DNA of 64,000 nucleotides from Eutreptiella sp. 'Long Island Sound 2002' (lineage: Eukaryota; Euglenozoa; Euglenophyceae; Eutreptiales; Eutreptiaceae), in the NCBI GenBank assembly GCA_964036045.1, contig OZ038398.1:26046109-26110108 (forward strand), written 5' to 3'. Below are positions 1 through 11,179 of this stretch, in pieces. The position numbers and the translations under genes are program-made. Each line of letters begins with the position of its first letter. Within the stretch, counting starts at the first letter, position 1. The notes beneath the pieces are model-generated. The model was not told the origin of the DNA. It worked only from the letters and a program-made list of their open reading frames with translations, and searched no databases.

Positions 1-630
1 GCGACCCATAGGTGCCGCCCACGCCGTCCAAGGCGGTGCCGGCATGGTACACGAAGCGGCAAGCATCGATTGGTGTGCAAGCTTTTTGCGTGTGTCATTG
101 AGTGTCCAAAGGACATAACATCAGACACAGTGCGCTCAAAATCAGTGCAATGGCACATGGGTGTATGTGTTGTTAGTGTCAGACATGGGATGCATGCATG
201 CATGCCGCACTGTGATGCCCGTGTGCATGGCGCTTTATGCTGGCGTGCATGCGGTAAACTGCACTGGTATGCATGACTAATGAGGGTCATGACTACTCCT
301 TGCTACTCTTTGATGTTGCGCACCCTGTTGTACATTATCTTTTTTTGTTGACCATCTACATGTCTCACACATTCACCACCCAAACCCGTTCTCTCTAGGA
401 AAGGTGGAAGTGCTAGCATGATGCAGAGGTCTAATTGCGGCACCCTGCTTGCCCTCAGGCCTTAGATGATGGTCATGTGCCGCTCCTTTGTGGGATGCAT
501 ATGTCAACAAATTCGTGATTGTGAAATTCTCCCGATATTTGACAGGCAACATTGGCACGTTTTGTGTGACCCACGCAAGATGTATGAGCTGCCACGGGGC
601 TGCTCTCATTAGCTGGTGACCCACGGGGGG

Positions 631-690
631 GGGGGGGGGTAACAGCGGGCCATACGCCGACTCCCTCCCACTATTTTTTTTGGGGGGGGG
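631..690. repeat. G homopolymer tracts
   Basis: Two long G runs (about 16 G near 630-646 and about 10 G near 680-690, with a T run between). They are the first of many such tracts in the window. They are direct sequence observations with no assigned role; runs like this can form G-quadruplexes. The rest of 1-1950 shows no gene or repeat that I can support. Confidence 0.8.
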
Positions 691-1964
691 CTGATTCCAG
701 AAGCTCAAAGAGTACTCAAGGCTGTGCTTGGGAAAGTGGGCAACTCCAGCATATGATACAGTGGATCCCCAAAACGCGGGGCACATGGGAAAGACCTAGA
801 GTTCACATGTGCATACCAGAGGGCTCTCTAATGCAGTAGGCAAACCCGCCACGCCATTCGGCAAACCTCTCATGCGTTAAAGGGGGGAGAACAGAAATGC
901 AAGATCACGTGTGTTTGGCGGGGCGGACCGCCTCCACTACTGTATGAAGGGTCAACACATGGTATGCCGGTACAACGCTTGGGCCTCTAGTCCGCTCAGC
1001 TTCTGGGTGCACTTGTATTGTACAAAAATGGGCCTTTTGCTTTCCAGGGTTCACTCAATAATACCTTGAGCGTCAGGCTCTAAAAAACAAAAAGAGTAGC
1101 AAGGAGTAGTCACGACCCTCATTAAGAAGGAAACGACGGGAACAGATTCACCTCCACCAAGGCCCTGTCATCAAGCATGACTTTGTAATATCCTAATCTT
1201 GTTGGGAGTCCGCCCAAGAGCCATATTCCCAGTGCAGAAGAAGCATCAAGACCTACTCTCAAGCAACAATGATGCCCTTAGTATCACAAACTATGGATCT
1301 CTAGTACGGCTAGACTCCCAAATAGCTGCACTGTGCGTACACTGTGTTCCGTACCCTCCCTTGCTAGCCACTTTCGAAGCGCATTGGGGCTGGAAGCCAT
1401 ACCCACGCAGCAATGTATTGCCTCCCCCACCTCGTGGGTAGATTTCGGCGTGTCTTGTCTTGATTTCTTGCAAACCTCATCACCGGGCTCCGCCTGCGCC
1501 TGCTCCACTGATGTGAGTGATAGATCGCGCAAGCGGCGTGGGACAGAAAATGGCGTCGATGTGCCAGCGCACCATTGGCGATATGATACCGGTTAGAGGG
1601 TAGACTGAGTTCTGGTTAGGGGGCTAGTAAGCAGTTTGCGCACAATACACAAAAGAGACATGGACGGTCTAGTAGTATGCGCCGTCAACCGGCAATTGTC
1701 ATCGTCGGGGGTTCAAACCTTGGATCCCCGCACGTCCAGGGGCACGTTGGCAACACCCTAGCCAGCGGCCCCTTCAGCATCCAGCACAACCATCGGTACC
1801 GCCGTGTGGATGGGTGGCACATCTCGTCATTATACTCTTCTTTATGCTTGATATATTCTTTTTTTTGTCTACCGTGTACCAAAAATACACAGCACCACAA
1901 CACCACACGTGTAGCAGCAACCCATACCGCCGGCCGACGGTTGCCGCATCTCCTCCTCATACTC

Positions 1965-2050
1965 CTCCTCGGCTTGCGGGGTTCAAACCGGCGCTCCAAG
2001 TCGCTTAGCGGTGGTGCTACCGCTACACTGCGGCGACCAAGAAAGCGAAA
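1965..2050 (-). repeat. tRNA-like fragment (possible SINE)
   Basis: Read on the minus strand, this stretch has a box A-like segment (GTGTAGCGGTAGCACC) followed about 35 bases later by a box B-like GGTTTGAACCCC. That is the layout of an internal RNA polymerase III promoter. A second box B-like GGTTCAAACC lies on the plus strand near 1708. I cannot fold a full tRNA with a paired acceptor stem, so this is more likely a tRNA-derived SINE relic than a working tRNA gene. Confidence 0.4.
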
Positions 2051-3435
2051 CTTGGCACCAGGGCCCGGGGTTCCAGTCCACCTCGGCCGACATTGAGTTT
2101 CCTATGCACGCCACAGGTGATCAAGTACAGACACTGTCATGACTGACAGATGCTCCACTGTCACAGGTGTATCACAGACATGTACATACAAGATGAGATT
2201 GTACTGCATGTGAGTGGCACCACTAGTAAGCCCCAATTACCGGATCAGCGGTACACTTGAACTAAGGGCTGAAAGAGCCTATAGCCTTTTTCTTTTCCAC
2301 CTATTTGGAGCCAAAGATGCACCCGCATTTTTGGATTTTCACCCAATTTCACCCATTCCCACCCCTTTTGGCCCTTTTTTGCTCATTTCCCGCACATCCA
2401 CTCTTTTTTGGGTTTATTTCTCCCCACCACCGGGACCTTGAGAAGGCAGGAGTTAGATGGTAGACACTCGCTTCTACATGCCCTATGTTGTATGAGTGGC
2501 GCAGAACTATTTCGTCTCCGGAGGATAAGCATGCATCGGGCGCCCAACGATTCCATTGGGAAGTGGAAGCATTGAAGCAAGCCCCATTATTTGATACAAG
2601 GACCCTATTAAGGCTCGTGTGCGTACATGTACGTTAGGGAAAGGGCATTCATGGCACAAATAGCATGCAAATTTGCTCCATCTCAACGTCCATCGCCAAA
2701 ATTGGTTCCAAAATGGTACCATTGTGCATGATGTCTCGTGTGAAGGGAAGTAGCTTGCAACTGTCTTGAGCTAGGGTACCTAATTTTAAGGGCGTTAGGA
2801 AGGTGTGCATCTAGGGCCCTTCACGGGGAACCTGGTCTAAAAGTAGCGCACATTGCACGCACGGTGCAAGGACACCCCCTAAAACCACGCCCCCTAAGAC
2901 CATGGCCAAGGCTAGTTTCGCCATTACAAACGGGGCCTAAGAGCTAAATTTTTGGTGATGACCTCACCTCATGGTCATGTAAACAATTTGTAGCATGATA
3001 TTTCTTGACATGAGTTTTGGTGGGCTGGGTGGCTACATGACCACCCTTGGGGGAGTCTGGGACGGCTACCATAATGCAATGCTCAACAACATGAACTCCA
3101 GAATGCCCTTTGCCCCACTACACCAAATGCTGCAATTCCGTCCATTTTTTTAGGGTCAATAGGGAGGTGATTCCCAAAGTCTCATCGCCTTGGACCCATA
3201 TGCATGGAGGTTTGGTGCGCTGGTGGTGGGGGGTCTTCAAAGTGCCATCACAACCTGGACCTAGTCAGCCTCAAGCCTAACAAGGGACAAGTCCAAAACC
3301 CGCTCCGATGCAACCCGAACACCCATTTCTAACTACCCCCCTGCAAGTGCAACCCCGTTGTTAGAGCAACACTAGGTGTTGTTTCGGCAACTTTTGGAAC
3401 TCTGTCCTAATTTGCCCTATACAATTTCCTAGGAA

Positions 3436-4055
3436 ACCATCACTTATGGTATCCCTTCCGCACGTGGTCCCCATCGCTTATGGTACTCCTTGCGTGTTTG
3501 GTCCCCATCACTTAGAATACCCCTTGCGCGCATGGTCACCATCCCTTATGGCACCCCTAACGCTCAGAAATGTGTCGCTTGTTGTTGCTTGTTGTTCTTT
3601 TCTGGTTCCCCGGCGAGAATGCGAAAACTTGACGGAAACAACACCTGCTGTTGCGCTGACAAGGGGGGGGGGGGGCATAAGCGACGGGGACCAAGCGCGC
3701 AAGGGGTACCGGCAGAGATGGGGACCGGGCGCACAAGGGGTACCGTTAGCGATGGGGACTAGTTGCGCAAGCAATACCATAAGCGACGGGGACCACGTGC
3801 GCAAGCGATACTGGAAGCAATTGCCACCACGCGCGCAAGGGATACCATAAGCGACGGGGTCCGGGCGCGCTAGGGGTACCATAAGCAACGGGGACTGGTC
3901 GCGCTAGGGGTACCATAAGCGATGGGGACCGGGCGCGCAAGGGATACCATAAGCGATGGGGACCAGGCGTGCACGGGGTACCATGAGCGATGGGGACCAA
4001 GCGAGCAAGGAGATCATAAGCGACGGGGACCGGGCGCGCAAGGGGTACCACTCTA
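3436..4055. repeat. Two-directional ~34-bp minisatellite
   Basis: An imperfect unit of about 34 bases, built on ACCATAAGCGATGGGGACC plus GGCGCGCAAGGGGT, repeats about eleven times from 3675 to 4055. Its reverse complement (CATCGCTTATGGTAC and relatives) repeats about four times from 3436 to 3560. The two arms converge on about 110 bases of unrelated sequence ending in a G run. The array can therefore form a large hairpin. Short open frames across it come only from the repeat. Confidence 0.85.
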
Positions 4056-4060
4056 CATCC

Positions 4061-5400
4061 CAGTGCTTTCGGATCCACCTTTGCATTGACATGTGGCATT
4101 CTCGAATCTACAGTTTGAGGCACAAGTTCAATTATGGTAGTGGAAGGCCTTGGCGTAGTTGGCAAGGTGCCTGTGATTTGGTAGTGAAAACAACATATTT
4201 TGGCACCAAACACACTCCCACCTTCTTTTGCACCTTGGATTGTATGTGCTACACATGTACATGGAGCACGGGCTCTGTAGTTGTTCCTCTATCAATGTAG
4301 CAAGGTCAAAGGACTTAACACGGGATGCTTCCTAAGATTGGGATGCTTGAGCTTATGCATCCATTTTTGTGGAAGCATTGCTCCTAGTATCACTAGCCAG
4401 TGAATCCTTGTGAGTAATATGGAAGTAATGGTGTGGACCTTTCTTGCTTCGGCTTGGGTCCGTGCACTCAAGTACCAAATGAGGCGGCCCAGTAAGGTCT
4501 GAATTTATGCAGAGGCGTTGTGTATAGGCACACAATTGGCTTTGATGGGTGCTGGAATTGGATATTGGGTGGGGTCATCCGGCTGTTAGTTTCATACCCA
4601 AGTGGTACAAACTGACGCTCCTTGGTGGAATTGATGATTTTTCAGTTGACCTTGTTTGACTAGTGTGTTAGGGTGAGGGAGGGTAGTACCGGACCACTAC
4701 ATTGCTTTAAAGGGCTCAAGTTTGGGCTTTTGGGAGGCGGGGGGGCACGTATTTGAACACTGATCTTTGGAGGTCTTGCCCAACAATTGCATGCAGTGTA
4801 CACCACAAGGATTGCCCCAAACACACAAGGCAAGCCTGTCATAATTACCCGTCACGCCACCTGTGATATGACAAAAAAAAACATTGTTTCATGGTCATTT
4901 TCACGCTTTTGATAGCTTTCCACTGTTTTTGGCGTTTTTTTTGCATTTTTTGGTGTTTTTCTTTTTGGTGATGTTCACCACACATACCCCTCTGACACTC
5001 CAACTCAAGATTAAGCCATTTTTTTGTATTTTCCAAATCTATCCACTGCATGCGATTTGCACAACACACTCCAATTCCGACAAAGTCATTAGGTACTCCG
5101 GTAGGTCCAAGTGCGGGTGAGTCAATTGCTTCAAGTTCCTCAGGTACCCTCATACAAGGAGCCGGAAAGTGTTATGGAGGTAGTTCGAAAGGGTTCAACA
5201 TCATGGTAGTACATGGGAATTTTAAGAAATTGCAATTCAAGATGGGAGTAAGGGCATAGCAAAAGGGGTGTCACATAGGGAACATTGTGTTGGAGCATGG
5301 CATTTAGAGTATCACCAATCCGAATTGGGAAACGAGATCTAAAGGGGGTAGAGGTGTTGGAATAGGGTGCAGAAGCATTGCAAGAGGGTGTTCAAGAATT
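4061..5400. other. No gene recognised
   Basis: AT-richer unique-looking DNA with T runs near 4930-5030 and no frame with convincing codon structure. I see no splice-bounded exon and no recognised repeat here. Confidence 0.5.
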
Positions 5401-5493
5401 CCATATTCTCCTCTTTCTGGGCAGACACCGTGTCGAACCCCGCAGCACCCCCATTGGGCTGTGCCCCACAACCAGCAGCCTATGGACCCAGTT

Positions 5494-5877
5494 TGCGAAT
5501 TTTGCAAAGGCCGAGAGCTCTTTGAAAATTGAGAAGGGCATTAACATTTACCGCACCCAGGTGACACCTGCGGTTGAAAAGCAAAAGGCATGTGATGGGT
5601 GGGAATTTACGGACAAAGACCCCGGCGAAATACCTGCACTCTGTGCGTCAACACCTCCTCGCCTAAAATCATTGACATCCTTCTTTGCCCCGCCTCTGCA
5701 TCATGTGCTTGTTGCAACGAGAAGTTGCATGGTGCAATCTTGAAATGCTGGGCTTGCGAGCAGGACGTACATGAGGTGTGTCTACAAAACGGGCTGTGCC
5801 TAAGTTGCATTTGCCGTGAGTCACCGTTTGTAGGCATTATGTGCACTTGCCAGAAGTGCCACCAACGAGTGCACTAG
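5494..5877 (+). pseudogene. Cysteine-rich zinc-finger-like fragment
   Basis: The frame at 5599-5877 (stop TAG after HQRVH) carries many Cys pairs: CTLC, CACC, CWAC, CLSC, CTC and CQKC, with His residues at zinc-finger-like spacings (CCNEKLHGAILKCWACEQD). A PHD, C1 or RING-like metal-binding fold is likely, but I cannot name a family. It has no ATG; the frame opens with GTG, so it is an exon or fragment. Just upstream, another frame carries a further pair (VCEFCKG near 5495) and ends in TGA, which suggests frameshift decay or missing introns. Its role is unknown. Confidence 0.4.
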
Positions 5878-6364
5878 CGATGTGGTACTCCCGTGTTGCT
5901 AGATTGCCCGCCTATTTGGTATTGCACCAATGTAGCTGATGTTATGCACCGCAATACGGGCATGTCAGTTGGGAGGTGAGGGAGTGCGAGGGGAGTGAGT
6001 GGGCACCAAATTTCTGATTGTCGTGTCCGCCTTTGCGCAAACTAGGCTAGTGCCATGGTGACCTATCATTGCCGTACCATAGTTGCGAATCCCAGCTGCA
6101 GTCGGGCAGTTGGGCCCACACATAGGCTTGGACCCACCATTGTGAGAATGTTTCACATCTGAATGATGTTGCTTTCATCTTTCTTGCATCACCATTCCAT
6201 GTACGGGAGCATCCAGGGCTGCAAGGTTTGGAATCTGAAGCATCTCGATGGTCAACAAAAGTCACACGGAAAAAGAAAGGAGAACGAAAAGTGAAAGCAT
6301 GTTGTTGTTTTTTTGTTTTGTTTATGATGCGGCACCGGGAATTAACAGCAACTCTGCACACTGC

Positions 6365-6500
6365 ACTAGGAAATAATAGGAACCATCTAGAGTCCAAATG
6401 ACAACAACCAACCACTGGGAAATAACAGCAACCATCCAAACTCCCCTAGGAAATAACAGCAACCATCCAGAGTGCACCAAGAAATATCAGCAACCAACCA
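6365..6500 (+). repeat. Minisatellite, GGAAATAACAGCAACCATCC unit
   Basis: Four imperfect copies of a unit resembling GGAAATAACAGCAACCATCC, spaced 25-40 bases apart. The same unit occurs in reverse complement at 16440-16525, so it is a dispersed family found in both orientations. Confidence 0.75.
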
Positions 6501-7890
6501 GCTTGTGCCCAAAATCACCCCCAAAACCCCCCCAAAATGCCAAAAAAAACACCAAAACCACAGTATTTGCCACCCGCCAAAATGGATTGGGGTGGGTGTT
6601 TATGACGCCTTTGTTGCGTTGTGCCCGCAACTGTTGGTGCTTTTGCTTTGGTTTGGGCAAGGGTCACTGTTGCATGTCGGCGTTGCATTGCGTTTTTGCT
6701 TGCCTCTACAACACGGTTGTGTTCCCTCCAGGTCACCAATGCTTGACCGGATGGTCTTTTCCATGTGTTCAACATGAGCAACGGAGGCATCATTCAATTC
6801 TTGTTTGCATTATTACTGGTTGCTGGAGGTGTGCCTTGGTGTCTGCGTACAGCGTTCTTTTCTACACAGAGATTAAAGTGCGATAGGCAGCCGTTTGCAC
6901 CACAACACCACAACAGAGGCATGTATATCCCATACAGGGTGGGGTAAAGTTTCAAGGTCAGTCAACTTCGTGTGGGAAACTTTGCGTTTCAAACTGGCCG
7001 CGAAATCCCAACGCAAAATTCAGGGGCTTCTGCAAAATTCCCCGCACACTAGCGGCAGATACTGTGGATTCCGGTGGGGAGAGTCTATTTGCTGCATTGG
7101 CACTGCACGTTTACAAGCCACATTTTGTTTTGTCAATTCGGGTCCCCCCTTCATTGTGGGGAACCTAATCTTCATAGAAGGTGTACCTCCTCTTTAATTA
7201 CCCCCACCTCCTTGCTCTTCACTTCTTCCACTCCCTGTAAAACAAAGAATTGGGGGCCTGAGACAGTGTCTCTTCCACTTTTTTTTTCCTTTCCTTGTCA
7301 GTTAAACGACCAGACTACTCCACAAAAGATGTAAGAATTGTGACTCATGGCCATTCCGGATCCCCGAGTTAAGTTGATGCTCGTCACATCTGACAGACCC
7401 GCTGACCGACCAGAAAGCCGTGCAAAATGCGCACGGAACATTAATGTTTCGGTGGCGACCTCCTTGTCCCATGCTTCACCGTTGTTCTATGCACCACAGC
7501 CTGTCGTCCCATGTTTGTGTCCTTGTTGTGTCCAGGCGCCAAATTTGGCATGCTTGCCTATTTTTTCACGTAATCACAATTGAAACTGCGGTGACACGAT
7601 ATGTTACTTAGGCACAACCTCTCAAGACTGCAGTGCATGGCAAATGTTGCTCTCCTTTCCCCACAACCAGGAACGCCATATTGCCCTCTTTTCCAACAGA
7701 CCTGTTTGCCGAAGGCGCCCAGGATTGAGTCTTCGACCCTTGACAAGCTTCTCTCTCTCTCTCCACCTCTCTCTCGTGATCTGCATGTGCAGCCTGTTGT
7801 GCTGACAGTGTCACCAACACCACACACGTGACAGTCCACACGTCACCATACGGGGGCAGGGGTGGAGGGTAAAACAATGACTGTCATTTT

Positions 7891-8067
7891 GTGCATAACA
7901 TGACCCCTGAAATGGAGCGAGCCATGGCCCCTTCTCCATCGCTTTCTCCAGATGTTTCTCCTGAGGAATACCGCATACCACGCGGTCTGTTGAGAGTCCA
8001 GAACCCTCCAATGAAATGGACGTCAGATTACTGTCAACTGAGGACACTCACGCGCTTTCTGAATGAG
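7891..8067 (+). CDS. Exon-like open segment, function unknown
   Basis: This open segment has ordinary protein composition (it includes MERAMAPSPSLSPDVSPEEY and ends in RTLTRFLNE) and runs into a possible GT donor (GAG, then GTGTGT). The initial codon at 7891 is not ATG. It resembles an internal exon of an unidentified + strand gene. I find no domain, and no neighbour can be joined to it with certainty. Confidence 0.3.
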
Positions 8068-8317
8068 GTGTGTCCCCGTTCCATATGCGGCAGAGCAGGG
8101 CGGGCGGGTAACGGGAAATTACACGTCGCACTAGCTCCTGCTGTGCAGCAGGCACCCCGGCAGCAGCTGCCACACAACAAGCGACTGGCTGCTGCCTTTG
8201 GGGGCCAGAACTACACTGCGGGCATGGGGCGCCGTACGAAGGGAAATGCCGCTGCCACGACCCGCCGGCAGAGAAACCGCAACGACGGGACCAGATGCAC
8301 GGCTGGTGGGGGCCTGT

Positions 8318-8600
8318 GCCTCATGCAGTGGGCTGTCAAGGGTCGAGGAATGCCGGGTCCGTGCGTTTCTTCCAGAGGCAGTCCGGTATGTGGCATGGCA
8401 GGTCAATCCACAAGACATGTTGTTCGACCAACAAAGACATGACCACAGGGGGCGCTTCCCCCCCCCCCCCCTCTGGACCCCTTGCCCACACCGCAGGGGA
8501 GCAGGAAGCAGGGCCACAGTTCAGTATGGATTTCAGTGACCCCCAACAGAACATCATGTGGGACACAGAAAGCTCAGAGTTGGGGGGGACTAGCACGGAT
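8318..8600 (+). CDS. Exon-like segment ending at a canonical GTAAGT donor
   Basis: One frame reads plausible protein (RVEECRVRAFLPEAVRYVAW, then VNPQDMLFDQQRH) up to a C run near 8458-8471. Another frame continues after it (GPQFSMDFSDPQQN, SSELGGTSTD) and ends at the textbook donor GTAAGT at 8601. A change in length of the C run would join the two frames, so it may be one exon disturbed by homopolymer slippage or miscounting. No known domain is visible. It could belong to the same large gene as the downstream GT17 exons or to a separate one. Confidence 0.4.
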
Positions 8601-8713
8601 GTAAGTACCACGCGCTGGGGCACATTCAGGTAGTTTGAATTGGATAGGGGAAGGGATAATCAAGAGATAAGCCACAGCGCCCAAAGGCCTGTGCTGGACA
8701 ATGCAGACGTTGC

Positions 8714-8995
8714 TTCAAACAATCTGTGATGGCGCCTCTGGCGCCGTATTCATGACAATTCATTGTGTGGGTTCCTGGAATGATTCCGGACGGCGACGAC
8801 CATCGTCGCTTTATGGCCACGCCGTGGGGGTTAGGGACCGGAACTGAACTGAACTCCCCCCCTGGCATGACCACAGGGGCCGTTCCTGGCCAGGACCGGA
8901 GGGGGGGGGGGGGGGGGGGCTCTACAGACCCCAGAATGGTTGTACGGATCAATGGGTTTTGTCGGCGCCAGAGGCGCCAGAGATTTTGTTTAAGA
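8714..8995. mobile_element. Small foldback element with GGCGCC-rich ends
   Basis: The ends are inverted copies of each other. The left arm (8714-8746) contains GGCGCCTCTGGCGCC and the right arm (8963-8995) contains GGCGCCAGAGGCGCC. Similarity continues outward (AATCTG with CAAAC, against AGATT with TTGTTT). The 215-base centre has no gene and carries a run of about 18 G near 8900. No target duplication is evident. It is a MITE-like or foldback structure without coding capacity. Confidence 0.6.
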
Positions 8996-9061
8996 CATAC
9001 GACAGGGGAAGTTTTTTTGTTTTCACCGATGTGTCTATACTCAAAATACTCAGAATTTGGA

Positions 9062-9340
9062 ACCTCATTGAACTCATGGCCTCTGTGCATGAGCGCACTG
9101 GGGCCTCATTGAACTTCTGGCCCCTGTGCATGAGCACACTGGGGCCTCATCGAACTCATGGCCCATGAGCGGGAACACATTGGGGCGACATTGAACTCCC
9201 GGCCAATGTGCGTGAGCGCACTGAGGCCTCATGGAACTCCTAGCCCCTGTGCATGAGCGCACTGGGGCCTCATGGAACTCCTAGCCCCTGTGCGTGAGCG
9301 CACTGAGGCCCCATTGAACTTTTGGCCCCTGTGCGTGAGC
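9062..9340. repeat. 41-bp tandem array, seven units
   Basis: Seven imperfect tandem copies of a unit near 41 bases (GGGGCCTCATTGAACTC, then GGCCCCTGTGCATGAGCGCA). One unit is disturbed near 9165-9200. Units differ by single substitutions, which suggests an old minisatellite. The array abuts the truncated MITE that starts at 9341. Confidence 0.85.
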
Positions 9341-9430
9341 CAGCGCGGTCCTTAGCGGGGAAACAAAAAGTGTTCCGTTACCCAGTTTTCCCAAAAACGC
9401 CTATGGGCACTCCATGTGTTCAACCATTGG
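9341..9430 (-). mobile_element. Truncated copy of the hAT-like MITE family
   Basis: This piece matches one end of the complete MITE at 27946-28285 read on the opposite strand. It shares CGGTCCTTA, CGGGGAAA, a GTTCCGTTAC-like block, CAGTTTTCCCA, GGGCACTCCATGTG and TTCAACCAT. The other end and the minisatellite core are missing, so it is a fragment or a diverged single end. Confidence 0.6.
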
Positions 9431-10434
9431 TTCCTAGCCCTGTCATGGGGATAATTTTGAGGGATGTATGTTGGGGTACCCCCCCCCCCCCGGGGCCCCG
9501 GTATCGCCCGACCTGCCTATCCCCCGGGTTTGGGTCTGCGAAGGGTGGCGGGACGGGGGGCTCTACAACCCCTGAAATGGTTCGGCACCCGTCAGGGTCG
9601 GGTCCTGGCCGGGAGCGGCCCCCGTGGGCATGACAGCGGATGGCATTGGCCAAGCAGTTTCTGAGCGGCCAGCGATCGTACATGGCAGAGCCACATATTA
9701 CACAACATATTGGCGGTCTCTTCCAACAACGCTGACTGGCATCCTGCATGTCTGGCACGGCGGGTCCATGCAGGGCCCCGCATCAATCTCCAGAAGATGT
9801 CTTTTGCTAATTGGTGCAAAGGGCGTTGCCCTTTGTCCTCAGAGCTCATGATCTGCGGCGTTTTCTGTGCATGTGTGGCGCTCACGTCGAATGTACATCA
9901 AAGCGGAGCTGTGGGCACTGGGAAGGCAAACAGCATCAAGCAAGGGTCCAAAGGCACGCAGAAGCATTCACTTTTTGTTGCAAAACAAGGAGAGCGCCAC
10001 CAGAACTAGGGGCAGCAGCAGCAGTAATGCCTAGTAATGCCTGTGCGCACAGCAGCAGCAGCAGCAGGAGCGGTAACTCGCTTGAACCAGAAGCCAACAG
10101 TGCAATCCAGCAAAGACAGGTCAGGCAAGGGTCGTGTTGAATCCTGGGACAGTGCCTGTATCCACCCCGATGTTGATGCGAGAGGAGGGGGTGATCTGAG
10201 TTTCTACGTCATACACCCCTGGGCCTGTCTCCCATACACGAAGTCTCCTGGCACGTTCATAACCCCCCACCCCCCCCCACCCCCGGCCCGCCCAGAGGCG
10301 GTCCAATTCCAAGACGTCACTGGTTCAGGAATGTCCATGTGTCCCCAACGTGTTGCGCTGACTGTTCACACATGCAATGGTGGTGTTATGCGCCGACCTG
10401 TACACGCAATCCTCTGCGCAATGCTCAGCAGGTC

Positions 10435-10773
10435 GACCTCAAGGATTTTGAGGAGCTGGGGCTGCGGCCGAAATGTTCGAGGCGCAGAAAACTGTATGAG
10501 AAGTTCCTGGGGACGCTTGTGCCGTACATCATAGCCCCGCCAGGTTTGCAGTGGCTGTGCCCTTTAAATGCCGTAAAATTTTTGCAGAGGTTGTGCGTGG
10601 AGCGAGAAGAAGCCCGCCATCAAGAGAAATGGCGAGGCCAGGACTCCTTCAGCAAACACCATTGCCTTTGGCAAGTCCAACTCACAGAGAATTGGTCTCA
10701 GGAAAATATCACAAAGTTGGCCAATGAGGGTCATGAACAAACACAGAGCGCCTTAAACATGCTGTACATGTGA
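10435..10773 (+). CDS. Exon-like segment, function unknown
   Basis: After a possible acceptor (CTCAGCAG) the frame reads VDLKDFEELGLRPKCSRRRK and LYEKFLGTLVPYIIAPPG, then WLCPLNAVKFLQRLCVERE. The segment is charged, helical and varied in composition, unlike the repetitive DNA around it. It is either one exon read through or an exon ending at a weak donor in CCAG then GTTTGC near 10544. I recognise no family. The strand agrees with the GT17 exons downstream, but a link is not shown. Confidence 0.35.
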   Translation, partial: DLKDFEELGLRPKCSRRRKLYEKFLGTLVPYIIAPPGLQWLCPLNAVKFLQRLCVEREEARHQEKWRGQDSFSKHHCLWQVQLTENWSQENITKLANEGHEQTQSALNMLYM

Positions 10774-10874
10774 TATTTGATCGTCGTAAATGGTCACAGT
10801 TTCAAAAAAAAACCGTTTGAGCGTTCGCTCACGGGGGCGCTCTCTGTTCCTGGTCATGGGACCTTCTCTATTTC

Positions 10875-11035
10875 AAGTGTTGGCGGTTAGCGGTTGGCGG
10901 TTGGTGGCGATTGGCGGTTGGTGGTTTGCGGCGGTTGGCGGCGGTTGGTGGTTGGCGACTGATGGTTGGTGGGAGTTGGCGGCTGGCGGTTGGCGCTTGG
11001 TGGCGGTGCGGTTGGCGGTTGGTGGCGGTTGATAT
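10875..11035. repeat. GGTTGGCGG-type minisatellite
   Basis: A degenerate array of GGTTGGCGG and GGTTGGTGG words. The complementary words (CCAACCGCC) reappear at 11145-11170 and make up the core of the MITEs at 27946 and 40697. It is probably a decayed member of that family. The many short open frames across it come only from the repeat. Confidence 0.65.
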
Positions 11036-11179
11036 TTTGGGCCCTCAAAGCTGCAAACTGCTTCAAGCAGAAGCAACTTGTGCACCGACAGGGCTGTCTT
11101 TCAGAAGCCGGATTTATTTTTTTTTTGCCAAGGACAGCCCCGAGCGACCACCAACTGCCAACCGCCAGCGGCCGCCACA

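Noticed and set aside
3436-4055. CRISPR-like array
   Set aside because: The repeats are contiguous and imperfect with no unique spacers, and the genome is eukaryotic.
9062-9340. CRISPR or centromeric satellite
   Set aside because: There are only seven diverged 41-bp units without spacers; it is a local minisatellite.
10875-11035. Telomere-like repeat
   Set aside because: The GGTTGGCGG words are irregular and match the MITE core rather than any known telomere unit.
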